A stretch of DNA of 64,000 bases. It comes from Paenibacillus sp. cl123 (GTDB lineage: Bacteria > Bacillota > Bacilli > Paenibacillales > NBRC-103111). Below the pieces are notes generated by a model, which was not told the origin of the DNA, ran no database searches, and saw nothing but the letters and a program-made list of their open reading frames with translations. Location: contig NZ_FMYY01000009.1 in NCBI RefSeq assembly GCF_900101595.1, positions 161,773 to 225,772 on the forward strand. Direction: 5' to 3'. Positions 16,947 to 30,071 of this stretch are shown here, piece by piece; the stretch's first letter is position 1, and each line of letters opens with the position of its first letter. A program made the position numbers and the translations under genes.

Positions 16947-17840
16947 CTAAAATATGCGATAGTTCGCAAACCGCGACGCCAGCTGGTAGGAGAGCACAAT
17001 CAGGATGAAGCTGACGACCGATTTCATTAACCCTACCGCACTTGCGATGCCGTATTGCGAATGAACGAGCCCGACCCGGTACACGTAGGTGTCGATGACA
17101 TCGCCCGATGCGTACACAAGCGGGTTGTACAGGTTCAGAATTTGCTCGAAGCCGGCGCTCAGCACATTATCCAGCGACAACGTCGCCATCAGGATAACTG
17201 TCGTCATGATGCCCGGAAGCGTCACATACAGAAGCTTCTGCCATCTTGTGGCTCCGTCGATTTCCGCCGCTTCGTACAAGGATGGATTGATGGCGGTCAG
17301 CGCCGCCAAATAAATAATCGCCTTGAATCCGAACTCCTTCCATACGTCGCTGCTCACCAGAACGAACGGAAACCAGCTGTTGCTGCCGAGAAACAGAACC
17401 GGATCGATGCCGAAGAGGCCCAGAAGCTGGTTCACGATACCGCGCAAGGACAGCATATCGACTAAGATGATCGACAGAATCACCCAGGACATAAAATGCG
17501 GCAGATAGACGATCGTCTGGACCCATTTCTTAAAATACCGGTTGCGGACCTCGTTCAGCAGCAGCGCAAACAGCAGCGGGACGGCCAGATGAGCGACGAT
17601 TTTCCACGAGGAGATGAAGAGCGTATTGAACAGCACAAGCCTGCTGTCCGATATTTGAAACATATACAGGATATTGTCGAGCCCGATCCATGGCGATCCC
17701 CATATTCCCTTGGAGGGCAAATATTTTTTGAAGGCGATCACCGCTCCGAACATCGGGTACAGGTGGAACACCGCCAGAAATACCATACCCGGCAGCAGCA
17801 TAAGATGATAATGCCAGCGGATTTTACTTAAGACGTTCAA
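16947..17840 (-). CDS. Carbohydrate ABC transporter permease, LplB type
   Basis: This 297-residue inner-membrane permease has six predicted helices. The N-terminal HYHLMLLPGMVFLAVFHLYP is typical of LplB-like proteins, and the EAA motif SLYEAAEIDGATRWQKL is complete. It overlaps the end of the solute-binding-protein gene by 17 bp, indicating translational coupling, and is followed closely by the second permease. Together they form the heterodimeric channel of a complex-sugar importer. Confidence 0.92.
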   Translation of the reverse strand: MNVLSKIRWHYHLMLLPGMVFLAVFHLYPMFGAVIAFKKYLPSKGIWGSPWIGLDNILYMFQISDSRLVLFNTLFISSWKIVAHLAVPLLFALLLNEVRNRYFKKWVQTIVYLPHFMSWVILSIILVDMLSLRGIVNQLLGLFGIDPVLFLGSNSWFPFVLVSSDVWKEFGFKAIIYLAALTAINPSLYEAAEIDGATRWQKLLYVTLPGIMTTVILMATLSLDNVLSAGFEQILNLYNPLVYASGDVIDTYVYRVGLVHSQYGIASAVGLMKSVVSFILIVLSYQLASRFANYRIF

Positions 17841-19494
17841 CTTCCTTCACCACTTCCTTCGTGACATCTTCCCCGCCCTGCTTCTTCCATTCCGCTACGA
17901 ACGTATCGAAATAATCAAGCGGCTTGTCGCCAACGATAATACGGATGAAGGACTCGTTCTCCAGCTTGGTCAAATTCGCCCATTTCAGCTCCATCGACTT
18001 CGTAATCCCGTAATATTGGCTGTACTCCTCCACGACCTCCGGCCGAAGCACCAGCTTGCCGCCATGGAATTGATACAGCACATAAGCCCAGTCCTGAGGC
18101 GATGCCTTCAAGGTATCCATGCCCTTCAAATAATTGTCGTATATGCCTACATCCGATTCGAGCAGCTTCTCCCGCGTGATCTTGCCCGACGCCGCGTCTT
18201 GAAACCGCTGGAAGCGGTCGTAGACGGTATTTTTCGTCCGGAAGGTCTGCTGAATGGGGCGTACCGTCCAATTCGTGCCGGGACTATCCACATAAGGCTT
18301 CGGCGCTCCCGGTATGTTGTTATCCATTTCCGTGACCATATTGATCGCCTTGACGATCGCTTCGGGATGCTTGGCGCCTTTCTTGACAGCCATGATCTTG
18401 CCCATCGGGTTAGGCTGTCTGGCATGCAGCTTGCCGTCAGAGGACACAAGCAGGTAAGCGCCCCAATCCGCCTTCGGATTGTTCTTGACGGAGTCCGCGA
18501 GCGCCTTCATCGGAGCCCACGTATAGCCCATCGAGATGCCGGCTTTGCCAGCGCTTATATCCTTGGCGAATTGGTCCGGCTTCACTGTGCCGAATTCCTT
18601 GTCGAGCAGCCCTTCCGCATACCACTGCTGCAGCTTGCCTAAGGCCGTTTTCGTCTCCGGCAGAATCGAGCCGTATACGACTTGGCCTCCCGCATCCTTC
18701 CTCCACGTCTTCGGGTAGGATTGGTACGAGGTGAAGATCAGGTCCAGCGTATTGTAGCCGATCGTCGACGTCACGAATGTCGATGTGCTCTGAATGCCGA
18801 ACGTATCCTTCTTGCCGTTCTGGTCCGGGTCCTGCTCGATAAACGCCCGGGCGACCTTCTCCAGATCATCCAGCCGGATGACCTCGGGCAAGTCGATTCC
18901 GACGTTCTTCAGCCAATCCTTGCGTATCCATACGACTCCGTCGTTGTCATGCGCAGGCACCGTGGAAGGAATGCCGACCAGCTTGCCGTCATAGGTGACC
19001 TTCTTCTTCATCTCCGGACCGAAGCCGTCTATCACCTGCTTAAGCAGCGGGGACGCATAGCTGTCGTACGCCTTGGTCATATCCTCCAGCATGTCGGATT
19101 CCGCCAATATCTTGAATTGCCCTTCGGTGACAAACATAAAATCCGGTATATCGTTGCTGGAGATGAGCAGATTCAGCTTCTCTTCCAGTCCGGACTGCGG
19201 CACCTCGAACGCATGCTGAAACTTGATGTTCAGCTTTTCCTCGAACATCTTGGTGAACCTGTTCTCCTGCAGCGTATCGCTTGAGCCCTGCGGCCACTTC
19301 ACCTCGCCCGGATTGTAATAGCTGATATTCAGTGTAACGGGCTCCTTGTACTTCCCGAACGGACCCGGCTCCTCATGAGCCGTTTGCTTCTGCTCCGGAC
19401 TCGAAGCTTCCGGGCTGTCGCTGCCGCTGCAGGCGGTTGTGAAAGCGAGCAGCGCCGCCATAAGCGCCATAGACCCTGTTTTCCATGTGTGCAT
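17824..19494 (-). CDS. Extracellular solute-binding lipoprotein of a sugar ABC importer
   Basis: The 556-residue lipoprotein has a type II signal peptide ending LLAFTTACSG, with the lipidated Cys at 22. It belongs to the large LplA-type binding proteins paired with LplB/LplC permeases. It captures a saccharide outside the membrane and delivers it to the channel. A strong ribosome site (GGGGGGA) precedes ATG 19494. It lies 143 bp downstream of the response regulator gene, consistent with induction by that system. The substrate is not evident; relatives take up plant- or host-derived oligosaccharides. Confidence 0.9.
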   Translation of the reverse strand: MHTWKTGSMALMAALLAFTTACSGSDSPEASSPEQKQTAHEEPGPFGKYKEPVTLNISYYNPGEVKWPQGSSDTLQENRFTKMFEEKLNIKFQHAFEVPQSGLEEKLNLLISSNDIPDFMFVTEGQFKILAESDMLEDMTKAYDSYASPLLKQVIDGFGPEMKKKVTYDGKLVGIPSTVPAHDNDGVVWIRKDWLKNVGIDLPEVIRLDDLEKVARAFIEQDPDQNGKKDTFGIQSTSTFVTSTIGYNTLDLIFTSYQSYPKTWRKDAGGQVVYGSILPETKTALGKLQQWYAEGLLDKEFGTVKPDQFAKDISAGKAGISMGYTWAPMKALADSVKNNPKADWGAYLLVSSDGKLHARQPNPMGKIMAVKKGAKHPEAIVKAINMVTEMDNNIPGAPKPYVDSPGTNWTVRPIQQTFRTKNTVYDRFQRFQDAASGKITREKLLESDVGIYDNYLKGMDTLKASPQDWAYVLYQFHGGKLVLRPEVVEEYSQYYGITKSMELKWANLTKLENESFIRIIVGDKPLDYFDTFVAEWKKQGGEDVTKEVVKEVERLK

Positions 19495-19637
19495 GGATCG
19501 TCCCCCCTAATCAATTGTCCTACAGTTGTTATCGTAGAGCATCGCACGGGAACGCCGTGAGGCAGAACGGACCCCGATCATGTGGAAAATGGTATAAATT
19601 GCTCCAGGACCAATCTCTTCACCTTGGACGGCATTGT

Positions 19638-20717
19638 TCATACTTGGCTGCTGCGGTACTCCGAAGGAAGCAGACCGGTCTCCTCGCGAAACTGTCTGCT
19701 GAAGTACCGGTGGTCCAAAAATCCGCATTCCTCCGCAATATCCGCGATCGGCTTGGACGTTTGCAGCAGCAATGTCTTGGCGCGGGCGATGCGCAGCTCC
19801 TTCATATAGTCGTGAAAGGTCCTGCCTAGCAAATTCTTGAAGCACTTGCTGAAATAGCCGCGGCTCATGTTCATCTTCCGGGCGATGTCATGCTGGGTCA
19901 ATTTCAAGTCCATATTCGCTTTGATGTATTGGGCGGCTTCCATAATCAGCAGAGCGGCTTCCTGCGGGTAGGACGAGATATGCAAATACTGGCGCAGATA
20001 ATTCCGGAAGTCGGCCATATAAGCTTCCCAAGCGGCCCAGTTGTGAGCCGTCTCGGCTTTTTGCAGCCATACAGGCGCGAAATCAGCCCCCAGCATCCGG
20101 TTCCACTCCACGAATAAATAATGCATCACCTTCTGCAGCTTGGGCATAGGCGGATTCAAGCCCCTCATCGTCCGGCATAACGATTCGAAGTGAGCATCCT
20201 TCACAGCCCAATGGAGCGGCAGCCATTCCTCGATGTGCGCCTGCAGCTTCTTTTCGTCCTCCTCCGACCAGACGACCGCCTCTCTCGACGCCTCGCTTTG
20301 TTCTTGCTGCCCCCATACCTTGGACTTAGACGCTCGCCACTCGTGCAATCGCTCCGAAATGCGGCCGAGCGACTCGCGCATCCGCTCATCCTCCAGCTCC
20401 GTCTTCACAATATAGTCGATGGCGCCAAGGCGAAGCGCTTCCTGAATATATTTGAAGTCCTCGTGACAGGTAAGCACTACCATGCAGACCTGGGGGAAAT
20501 CATCTCTGACGCGGCGCATCAGATCGAACCCGTTCATAACCGGCATCGACAGGTCCGTAATGAGCAGGTCTGCGCCCTGACGCTGGAGCAGCTCGATCGC
20601 CTTCTCCCCATTGCTCGCCTCGCCCGCAATCCGAATTCCGAAATCCTCCCATGGCATCGTGGATATAAGCCCTTTTCGAACGAAATATTCATCATCAACG
20701 ATCAATGCTCGATTCAT
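19638..20717 (-). CDS. Response regulator, YesN-type (receiver plus AraC HTH)
   Basis: The 359-residue protein has an N-terminal receiver starting ALIVDDEYFVRKGL, with phospho-acceptor Asp in LLITDLSMPVMNG and Lys in YIVKTE. A middle linker leads to a C-terminal AraC-type double helix-turn-helix (LTQHDIARKMNMSRGYFSKCFK and IADIAEECGFLDHRYFSRQF). ATG 20717 is chosen because it places the receiver at the start; the longer frame begins inside the kinase gene. It overlaps the sensor kinase end by 23 bp. It probably activates the adjacent importer operon, as YesN-type regulators commonly do. Confidence 0.93.
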   Translation of the reverse strand: MNRALIVDDEYFVRKGLISTMPWEDFGIRIAGEASNGEKAIELLQRQGADLLITDLSMPVMNGFDLMRRVRDDFPQVCMVVLTCHEDFKYIQEALRLGAIDYIVKTELEDERMRESLGRISERLHEWRASKSKVWGQQEQSEASREAVVWSEEDEKKLQAHIEEWLPLHWAVKDAHFESLCRTMRGLNPPMPKLQKVMHYLFVEWNRMLGADFAPVWLQKAETAHNWAAWEAYMADFRNYLRQYLHISSYPQEAALLIMEAAQYIKANMDLKLTQHDIARKMNMSRGYFSKCFKNLLGRTFHDYMKELRIARAKTLLLQTSKPIADIAEECGFLDHRYFSRQFREETGLLPSEYRSSQV

Positions 20718-22473
20718 CGCCGCCTCCTTGCTTGTCATCGACCGGTATCCGGAAATACATCGTCGTCCCTTCTTCCCGGGAACTGGACGCCTGCAGTTGG
20801 GACGCTTGTCCGAAATGAGCCAGCAGCATCGCATTCACGTAACTGAGCCCGATGCCCATCCCGACTTGATCCCGCTCCGGCACTTTATGCTGCATCAGCC
20901 TCTGAAGCTCCTCCTGGCTCATGCCTCTTCCGTTATCCTTCACTTGAACGAGCAGGTACCGCTCCTGATCGATCGTGATCGTCAGCTCGATGGCGCTGTC
21001 CTCTTCCGTCAGTCCGTGATAGAGCGCATTCTCAATCAACGGCTGAAGCAGGAAACGGGGCACCGGAACATCAAGCGATCTCGGATCGGCCTGGATATCC
21101 ACCGTAAATTCGTAGTTATAGCGGATCTGCTGCAGCGCTACGTAATCGTTCAACGCGTCGATCTCCTGCCTTAGCTTCACGCGGCCGCCGTCCTTGCCCA
21201 GATTGTAGCGCAGCAGACGAATAAAGACCGTGACGAGGCTGACGATTTCCTCCTCGCCCTTCGTTTTCGCAAGCCACTGCACCGTATTCAGCGTGTTGTA
21301 GAGAAAATGAGGATTGATCTGCGCGACCAGCTTCTCCACCTCCAAGTGGCGCTTGTCCTCCTCCTGCCGCTTCAGCTCCGTAAGCAGCGACCAGATATTC
21401 GACCTCATGTCCTGAAACTGCGTCAGCAGCACGTCGAATTCGGCGATCTGAGTTAACCGGATATCACGCTGCATCTGGTTCTCGTCTTCATAACGGCTGT
21501 CGCCGAGATAACGAATTTCCTTGTTCAATTTGCGCAGCGGAAAATAAAACATGTTCCAGATCCACCACCCTACCGCCGCGCTCACCAGCAGCGACAATGC
21601 AGCGATGGCCGCCCAGGCGATCGTCCAGCTCTGGACCTCCTGCCGGAAATCGGTCTTATGGATAATCGAGTAAACGTACCAGCCCTGCTCCTGACTGTAC
21701 TCCTGAAAATAATAATGGTCCCCCGCTATCTGATAAGCTTTGTTATCCCGATCGACCGGCAAGCGGGAGCCTGGAGGAAACGCTTCATCCTGGCTGAAGA
21801 CGACGAAGCCGCTGCTGTCCGTCAGCACCTGCACCGTCTTGATGCCGAACTGACGGTCGTTCATCAGCTGATCGTAAACGTCTGTGCTCGTCTCCACATA
21901 CAGGCTTCGGCCCGTCCCTTTAATCAGATTGACCGACCGGGACATTGAGAATACGAAACCGCTTCCATAACCGAACGTGGCATGCGGCGCATACAACGTT
22001 ACTCCCTTGTAAGTGGTCAGCACCGGCAAACGCTCCGGCGTGCTGTCTGGCCGAATTGGCTGATTTTCATAGAAGACGTCATGGGAGCCGGGCGTGTAAA
22101 TATATACGACGTTCGTATCCGGGTTCGTAAAGCTGAGCAGCTGAAGACGGGCGAACACCTGCTGCCCCAAAATATATTTCTCGACGGGTTCGTCTGACTC
22201 CAGCAGCAGCTGCGTATCGCGTGCGGCATATTGCTGAGAGACATAGTTCAAATTGTTATAGGTTTTCTCCAAGGTGGTTCTGACTTGATAAAGCGTGCTT
22301 TCGATGCCTTTGACGGTTTTGTTGTCCAGAATCAAATAAATCATGTAGTACGAAACAGCGCCGATCAGCAGGATCGGCACAACAGTCGTGATCAGGAGCC
22401 CCACGATTAAATGCTTTCTTAACGAACGAGGCTTACGGAAACGGTTGCGATAACGGAGGAAAGGAATACTCAT
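20695..22473 (-). CDS. Sensor histidine kinase, YesM type
   Basis: This is a membrane sensor of about 593 residues. It has an N-terminal helix (LIVGLLITTVVPILLIGAV), a large extracytoplasmic sensing domain, a second helix (AIAALSLLVSAAVGWWIW), a HAMP-like linker, the His-kinase box QINPHFLYNTLN and an HATPase_c domain (ENALYHG, DNGRGM, GIGLSYV). ATG 22473 is shown; TTG 22476 would fit GAGGAA spacing slightly better. Phosphotransfer goes to the response regulator whose gene overlaps it. The sensed signal is probably a sugar or its binding-protein complex, by analogy. Confidence 0.92.
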   Translation of the reverse strand: MSIPFLRYRNRFRKPRSLRKHLIVGLLITTVVPILLIGAVSYYMIYLILDNKTVKGIESTLYQVRTTLEKTYNNLNYVSQQYAARDTQLLLESDEPVEKYILGQQVFARLQLLSFTNPDTNVVYIYTPGSHDVFYENQPIRPDSTPERLPVLTTYKGVTLYAPHATFGYGSGFVFSMSRSVNLIKGTGRSLYVETSTDVYDQLMNDRQFGIKTVQVLTDSSGFVVFSQDEAFPPGSRLPVDRDNKAYQIAGDHYYFQEYSQEQGWYVYSIIHKTDFRQEVQSWTIAWAAIAALSLLVSAAVGWWIWNMFYFPLRKLNKEIRYLGDSRYEDENQMQRDIRLTQIAEFDVLLTQFQDMRSNIWSLLTELKRQEEDKRHLEVEKLVAQINPHFLYNTLNTVQWLAKTKGEEEIVSLVTVFIRLLRYNLGKDGGRVKLRQEIDALNDYVALQQIRYNYEFTVDIQADPRSLDVPVPRFLLQPLIENALYHGLTEEDSAIELTITIDQERYLLVQVKDNGRGMSQEELQRLMQHKVPERDQVGMGIGLSYVNAMLLAHFGQASQLQASSSREEGTTMYFRIPVDDKQGGGDESSIDR

Positions 22474-22600
22474 CAATGACGGCACTTCCTCTCGGGGCTT
22501 ATGGATGCAAGGATAATCGCCTGACGGCGTCTTTTTATTCGCCGTGCGTTTGTCTGGAAGTCGAGCCGCTTCACTGTTTATACTTTCTGAGACTTGCACA

Positions 22601-22638
22601 AAAGCCGCTTCGTCGCCATACGGCTGGGAAGCGGCTTT
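22601..22638 (-). terminator. Terminator between the M50-like gene and the sensor kinase
   Basis: Complementary 11-base arms AAAGCCGCTTC and GAAGCGGCTTT enclose a 16-base loop and finish in a T-run on the minus strand. It ends transcription from the protease gene, so the two-component operon needs its own promoter in 22474-22600. Confidence 0.8.
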
Positions 22639-22777
22639 CCTTGACTTGCCTGTTTATTCATTTCGGTTGGCCGTATAGATGATTATACTAGACTGCCGGG
22701 GTAAGCCGTGAGGCAAAAATGCTCTTGCGGATGTAGAAAAATGTTCGCAGGCTCGGAAAGTCTAAAGCCTCATCAAC

Positions 22778-23506
22778 CTACAAGCCCGAACCCGGACGGT
22801 CAAACTGCGGCTCCATCCGCTCCCGGCGGCGTTCCCCGCTCGATCTCCGTCCGCGAAAGAAGTGCTGCAACGCCCGTACCGCGCACCATAGCGAGAACAA
22901 CGTGAACAGCAGCGCCCAGCCTACGGCGGGAACCGGCGTCACCAGCGCCAGATTGGTCGCGTCGCCGGCTTTGGACGGGTCGTTCCAGGCGTACAGCAGG
23001 AGCGAAAGCGGTCCGAAGACCGACTCCTCCAGCGTCAGAAACGCCAGCAGCAGGTAATACAGATCCCGCAGCCAACGGGGCGCAAGCGCCAGCATCAGCA
23101 CGGTCAGCACGACAAATCCGAGCAGCCAAAGGATACCCGCCTGATTGCGGACAAACAGCACGAGCGAAAGCACCGCAACTACCGTGATCAGCTGCAAGCC
23201 CAGACGCTCCTTGCCGTAAGCGCGCAATTGAAACAGCAGCAGCGCGAATAGGGAAGCGATCATATAACCGGCCAGCGAGATGGGGATCAAGCTCCACCGG
23301 CTCGATACTTGTGAGTAGGTCACTCCGCTGTGGTTGGCGTACAGCTCGATATACATCACCTTGCCCGACAGCAGCAGCGTCACGAGCGCGTGACCGAATT
23401 CATGGATCATCGTATCGAGGCTGCGGAAATAATCGCTGAAGGGAACCAGATGCGTAAGAAAAGCCGATACGATCAGAAACAGCACGGTCTTTATCAGGTT
23501 ACCCAT
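22778..23506 (-). CDS. M50B-like membrane metallopeptidase
   Basis: The 242-residue protein has about six hydrophobic helices and the zinc-protease motif HEFGH at about residues 35-39. It belongs to the M50B-like (PF13398) group of intramembrane-protease-related proteins. The downstream NxxPxxxxDG motif of canonical site-2 proteases is not evident; LPISLAGY-like hydrophobic segments follow instead. Substrates are unknown. It stands alone between the enolase gene and the two-component system. The C-terminal 25 residues are Arg-rich and cytoplasmic in character. Confidence 0.85.
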   Translation of the reverse strand: MGNLIKTVLFLIVSAFLTHLVPFSDYFRSLDTMIHEFGHALVTLLLSGKVMYIELYANHSGVTYSQVSSRWSLIPISLAGYMIASLFALLLFQLRAYGKERLGLQLITVVAVLSLVLFVRNQAGILWLLGFVVLTVLMLALAPRWLRDLYYLLLAFLTLEESVFGPLSLLLYAWNDPSKAGDATNLALVTPVPAVGWALLFTLFSLWCAVRALQHFFRGRRSSGERRRERMEPQFDRPGSGL

Positions 23507-23594
23507 ATGATTCCCTCCGGGGGTTGTCAGATGAAACGCTTGGGCAAAGCTATCGTTCCCGCCTCATTCGCTGCGAGGTTGCATGTTCGCCTCC

Positions 23595-23662
23595 GGCCGC
23601 TGTTAAAATCGGATGACCGGGTTGGAATAGGCAATGGATGTCATCCGATTTTAAAGGCGGCC
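23595..23662. repeat. 23-bp-arm inverted repeat between the M50-like gene and eno
   Basis: Arm one (23595-23617) and arm two (23640-23662) are complementary over 21 of 23 positions, with a perfect TTAAAATCGGATGAC core. They enclose a 22-base loop. It has no T-run typical of a terminator and is distinct from the eno terminator downstream. It may be a small palindromic repeat element or an RNA structure. Confidence 0.7.
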
Positions 23663-23751
23663 CGTAAACTCTGCGGCTGAACACCAACCTCTTCGCTTTC
23701 GCGGAAACACAAGCCTAGGCCTACCCGTTTCACCTGACGGTATATTTTGTA

Positions 23752-23784
23752 TAAAACCGCCCGCTGGATAAAATACCAGCGGGC
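23752..23784 (-). terminator. Terminator of the glycolytic operon after eno
   Basis: GCCCGCTGG and CCAGCGGGC arms with an eight-base AT loop are followed by GGTTTTATA on the minus strand, starting eight bases past the enolase stop. It marks the end of the cggR-to-eno transcript. Confidence 0.85.
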
Positions 23785-23791
23785 AAGGTCA

Positions 23792-25111
<1,320 letters not shown>

Positions 25112-25167
25112 TTAATCCGATTTGCTTCAAGCTAATCAGTCCCCGGCCGGAATTAGCCGGACAAGCT

Positions 25168-26715
25168 TTAAATACGGGGCGAGAACAAAGACGTTCCCGT
25201 CATTTCCTCCGGCTTGGCAACGCCAAGGATAGCGAGCGCCGTCGGGGCAATATCTGCCAAAATGCCATCGTTTCTTAGTGTAACACGAGTGTCGGTCATA
25301 ATGAAAGGCACCGGATTCGTGGTATGAGCCGTGTTCCGCGAGCCGTCCGGATTGGTGACAACGTCCGCGTTGCCGTGATCCGCCGTGATCAGGGCAACCC
25401 CGCCTTTGGCAAGAATCGCGTCGACCACTTGACCGAGGCAAGCATCCGTCGCTTCGATCGCTTCGATCGTCGGCTGCAGCAGGCCCGAGTGTCCGACCAT
25501 GTCGGGATTGGCGAAGTTCAGGATGATCACGTCCTGGCGTTCCGCCTCGATCTCCGCCACCGCCGCAGCGGCAACCTCATAAGCGCTCATCTCCGGCTTC
25601 AGGTCATAGGTCGCTACAGCCGGAGACTTGATCAGGATGCGCGTCTCGCCCGGAAGCTCGACATCGCGGCCGCCGCTGAAGAAGAAGGTGACGTGCGGAT
25701 ACTTCTCCGTCTCGGCGATGCGCAGCTGCTTCAGGTTGTTCTGGACGAGCACCTCGCCGAGCGTGTTATCGAGATTTTTCGGCTTATAGGCGACATAACC
25801 GCCCACCGTCTCGCTAAACAGCGTCAGACATACATAATACAGATCGGTCGGCGCCTTGTCCCCGCGGTCGAAGCCGCGGAAGTCGCTGTTCGTGAACACC
25901 TGGGACAGCTGAATCGCCCGGTCGGGACGGAAGTTGAAGAAGACGACCGAATCGCCGGACTCGACGAGCCCTACCGGCGTGCCGTCCTTCTTCACGATCA
26001 CCGTCGGCATCACGAATTCATCGAAGACGGAACGGGTGTACGATTCCAGCACGGCGTTCATCGGGTCCTCGAAGGTCGGTCCGTCGCCGTATACCATTGC
26101 CCGGTACGACTTCTCCGTGCGCTCCCAGCGCTTGTCGCGGTCCATCGCATAATACCGGCCCTGCACCGTTGCGATCCGTCCTACGCCCAGCTCGTCAATC
26201 TTGGCAATCAGCTGCTCCATGTACTTGGCTGCGCTGTCCGGGGCCACGTCCCGGCCGTCCAGGAACGCATGGATGTAAACGTCCTCGAACTGCTCCTTCT
26301 TGCATACCTCAAGCAAGGCGAACAGATGAGCGATATGGCTGTGAACGCCGCCGTCCGACAGCAGCCCGTACAGATGCAGCTTCTTGCCATTGTCCTTCGC
26401 ATGCCGAATTGCGCCCAGAATCGTCTCGTTGTCATAAAACTCTCCGTCGCGGATCGACTTGGAGATGCGAGTCAGGTCCTGGTACACGATACGCCCTGCG
26501 CCGATGTTCAAGTGACCGACCTCCGAATTGCCCATCTGGCCTTCCGGAAGACCGACCGCTTCTCCGCACGCCGTCAGCGTCGTGTGTGGAAACTGGTTCC
26601 AATACCGGTCATAGTTCGGCTTCTTCGCTTGTGCGACGGCATTGCCCTGCACGTCGCCGCGCAGGCCGAATCCGTCCAGGATAATGATCGCTACCGGCTT
26701 CGGTCTAGTTGCCAT
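25168..26715 (-). CDS. gpmI: 2,3-bisphosphoglycerate-independent phosphoglycerate mutase
   Basis: The enzyme interconverts 3- and 2-phosphoglycerate and needs Mn2+. The 515 residues show the alkaline-phosphatase-superfamily metal site ([17 protein letters not shown]; catalytic Ser in [16 protein letters not shown]; later DHGNAD). The start codon lies one base after the tpiA stop codon, with its ribosome site inside tpiA, showing tight coupling. It is the penultimate gene of the glycolytic operon. Confidence 0.98.
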   Translation of the reverse strand: MATRPKPVAIIILDGFGLRGDVQGNAVAQAKKPNYDRYWNQFPHTTLTACGEAVGLPEGQMGNSEVGHLNIGAGRIVYQDLTRISKSIRDGEFYDNETILGAIRHAKDNGKKLHLYGLLSDGGVHSHIAHLFALLEVCKKEQFEDVYIHAFLDGRDVAPDSAAKYMEQLIAKIDELGVGRIATVQGRYYAMDRDKRWERTEKSYRAMVYGDGPTFEDPMNAVLESYTRSVFDEFVMPTVIVKKDGTPVGLVESGDSVVFFNFRPDRAIQLSQVFTNSDFRGFDRGDKAPTDLYYVCLTLFSETVGGYVAYKPKNLDNTLGEVLVQNNLKQLRIAETEKYPHVTFFFSGGRDVELPGETRILIKSPAVATYDLKPEMSAYEVAAAAVAEIEAERQDVIILNFANPDMVGHSGLLQPTIEAIEATDACLGQVVDAILAKGGVALITADHGNADVVTNPDGSRNTAHTTNPVPFIMTDTRVTLRNDGILADIAPTALAILGVAKPEEMTGTSLFSPRI

Positions 26716-26716
26716 C

Positions 26717-27562
<846 letters not shown>

Positions 27563-27572
27563 TTACCTTCGC

Positions 27573-28754
27573 TTACTTGTCGTTCAAAGCTACAACGCCC
27601 GGAAGCGCCTTGCCTTCCATGAATTCAAGCGAGGCTCCGCCGCCGGTGGAGATATGATCCATCTTGTCCGCCAGCTGGAACTTCTCGGCCGCAGCGGCCG
27701 AATCCCCGCCGCCGATGACCGTGTATGCCGAAGTCTCGGCGCAAGCTTGCGCTACTGCGCGCGTACCGTGGGAGAACGGCTCGATTTCGAATACGCCCAT
27801 CGGTCCGTTCCAGACGACCAGCTTGGACTCTGCGATGACCTTGGCATATTTTTCGCGCGTTTTCGGTCCGATGTCGATACCTTCCCAGTCCGCCGGAATC
27901 TCGTTGATCGGAACAATTTTCGTATTGGCCGTCGGGCTGAAGTCATCTGTTACAACGATATCCTCAGGCAACAGGAAGTTTACGCCTTTTTCCTTCGCCT
28001 TATTGATGAAGCTCATCGCGAGGTCGATCTTCTCGTTATCTACGAGGGATTTCCCGATCTCGTTGCCGAGCGCCTTCAGGAACGTATAAGACAAGCCTCC
28101 GCCGATGATGATGTTGTCAGCCAGATTCAGCAGGTTGTTGATCACATCGATCTTGTCCTTGACCTTCGCGCCGCCGACGATCGCCGTGAACGGGCGCTCC
28201 GGGTTGTTCAGCGCTTTGCCCAGCACTTCAAGCTCCTTCTCCATCAAGAGGCCGGAAACTGCCGGCAGGTGATGAGCGATGCCCTCTGTGGAAGCATGCG
28301 CACGGTGAGCCGCGCCGAATGCATCGTTGACATACAGGTCGGCCAGCTCGGCAAATGCTTTCGCCAGCTCGGCGTCGTTTTTCTCTTCGCCCGCATAGAA
28401 ACGGACATTCTCCAGCAGCAGGACGTCGCCGTCGTTCAACGCCGCGACTTGCGCCTTCACTGCCTCGCCGATCGCTTCATCGGCTTTCACTACCGGCTTG
28501 CCCAGCAGCTCGGAGAGTCTTGCGGCGACTGGGGTCAGACGCAATTCTTCGGCTACTTGGCCCTTCGGACGGCCCAGATGGCTCGCCAGAATGACTTTCG
28601 CTCCGCGCTCGGTCAAATACTTGATCGTCGGCAGCGTCTCGCGAATCCGCGTATCATCCGTAATCCGTCCGTTCTCCAGAGGAACGTTGAAATCTACCCG
28701 TACAAATACCCGCTTGCCGCCTACCTCGACATCACGCACGCTTTTCTTGTTCAT
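27573..28754 (-). CDS. pgk: Phosphoglycerate kinase
   Basis: The enzyme makes ATP from 1,3-bisphosphoglycerate. The 393 residues include [24 protein letters not shown] for substrate binding, GGAKVKDKI, and the ATP-site GGGDSAAA region followed by the [15 protein letters not shown] terminal motif. ATG 28754 is used in preference to an ATG six codons upstream, because GGGAGG precedes it. It is separated from gapA by about 256 bp that contain a long stem-loop. Confidence 0.98.
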   Translation of the reverse strand: MNKKSVRDVEVGGKRVFVRVDFNVPLENGRITDDTRIRETLPTIKYLTERGAKVILASHLGRPKGQVAEELRLTPVAARLSELLGKPVVKADEAIGEAVKAQVAALNDGDVLLLENVRFYAGEEKNDAELAKAFAELADLYVNDAFGAAHRAHASTEGIAHHLPAVSGLLMEKELEVLGKALNNPERPFTAIVGGAKVKDKIDVINNLLNLADNIIIGGGLSYTFLKALGNEIGKSLVDNEKIDLAMSFINKAKEKGVNFLLPEDIVVTDDFSPTANTKIVPINEIPADWEGIDIGPKTREKYAKVIAESKLVVWNGPMGVFEIEPFSHGTRAVAQACAETSAYTVIGGGDSAAAAEKFQLADKMDHISTGGGASLEFMEGKALPGVVALNDK

Positions 28755-28888
28755 ATCCGTGGCCTCCCGCATTGTTTCTTAAAAAGGTTTCTCCCGTTTC
28801 CACTCGGACTCGTAGCTTGTTTCTGTCCTGCATAACGCTGTACATAAAAATTGTGGTCATGATCTGCGTCATGCCCAAAAGCGCAGTC

Positions 28889-28959
28889 CCGGCAAAAGCC
28901 GGACATCCGGACGCGCCATCTGCTTAAAAGATGCCGTCTTACGGATGCCCGGTTGCCGG
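28889..28959. repeat. Long stem-loop in the gapA-pgk intergenic region
   Basis: The arms at 28889-28909 and 28942-28959 pair as CCGGCAA with TTGCCGG and CCGGGCATCCG with CGGATGTCCGG, with a small bulge. They enclose an inner GATG-N8-CATC-type hairpin. The structure sits inside the operon transcript and lacks a terminal T-run. It could partly terminate transcription or protect a processed gapA mRNA end, giving more GapA than Pgk; this is inference. No gene is seen in 28755-29010. Confidence 0.7.
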
Positions 28960-29010
28960 ACGCACTTCTATGACTTGAGTTTCAGTTCATCACCACAATG
29001 AAGTTGCTGC

Positions 29011-30030
<1,020 letters not shown>

Positions 30031-30071
30031 CTAAAAATGGTTTATTTATAGTCAAGACGGGGATGAACCCG

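Noticed and set aside
22800..23297. Arg/Ala-rich minus-strand frame within the M50-like gene
   Set aside because: It is an alternative frame of the HEFGH protease gene, with shadow-type composition.
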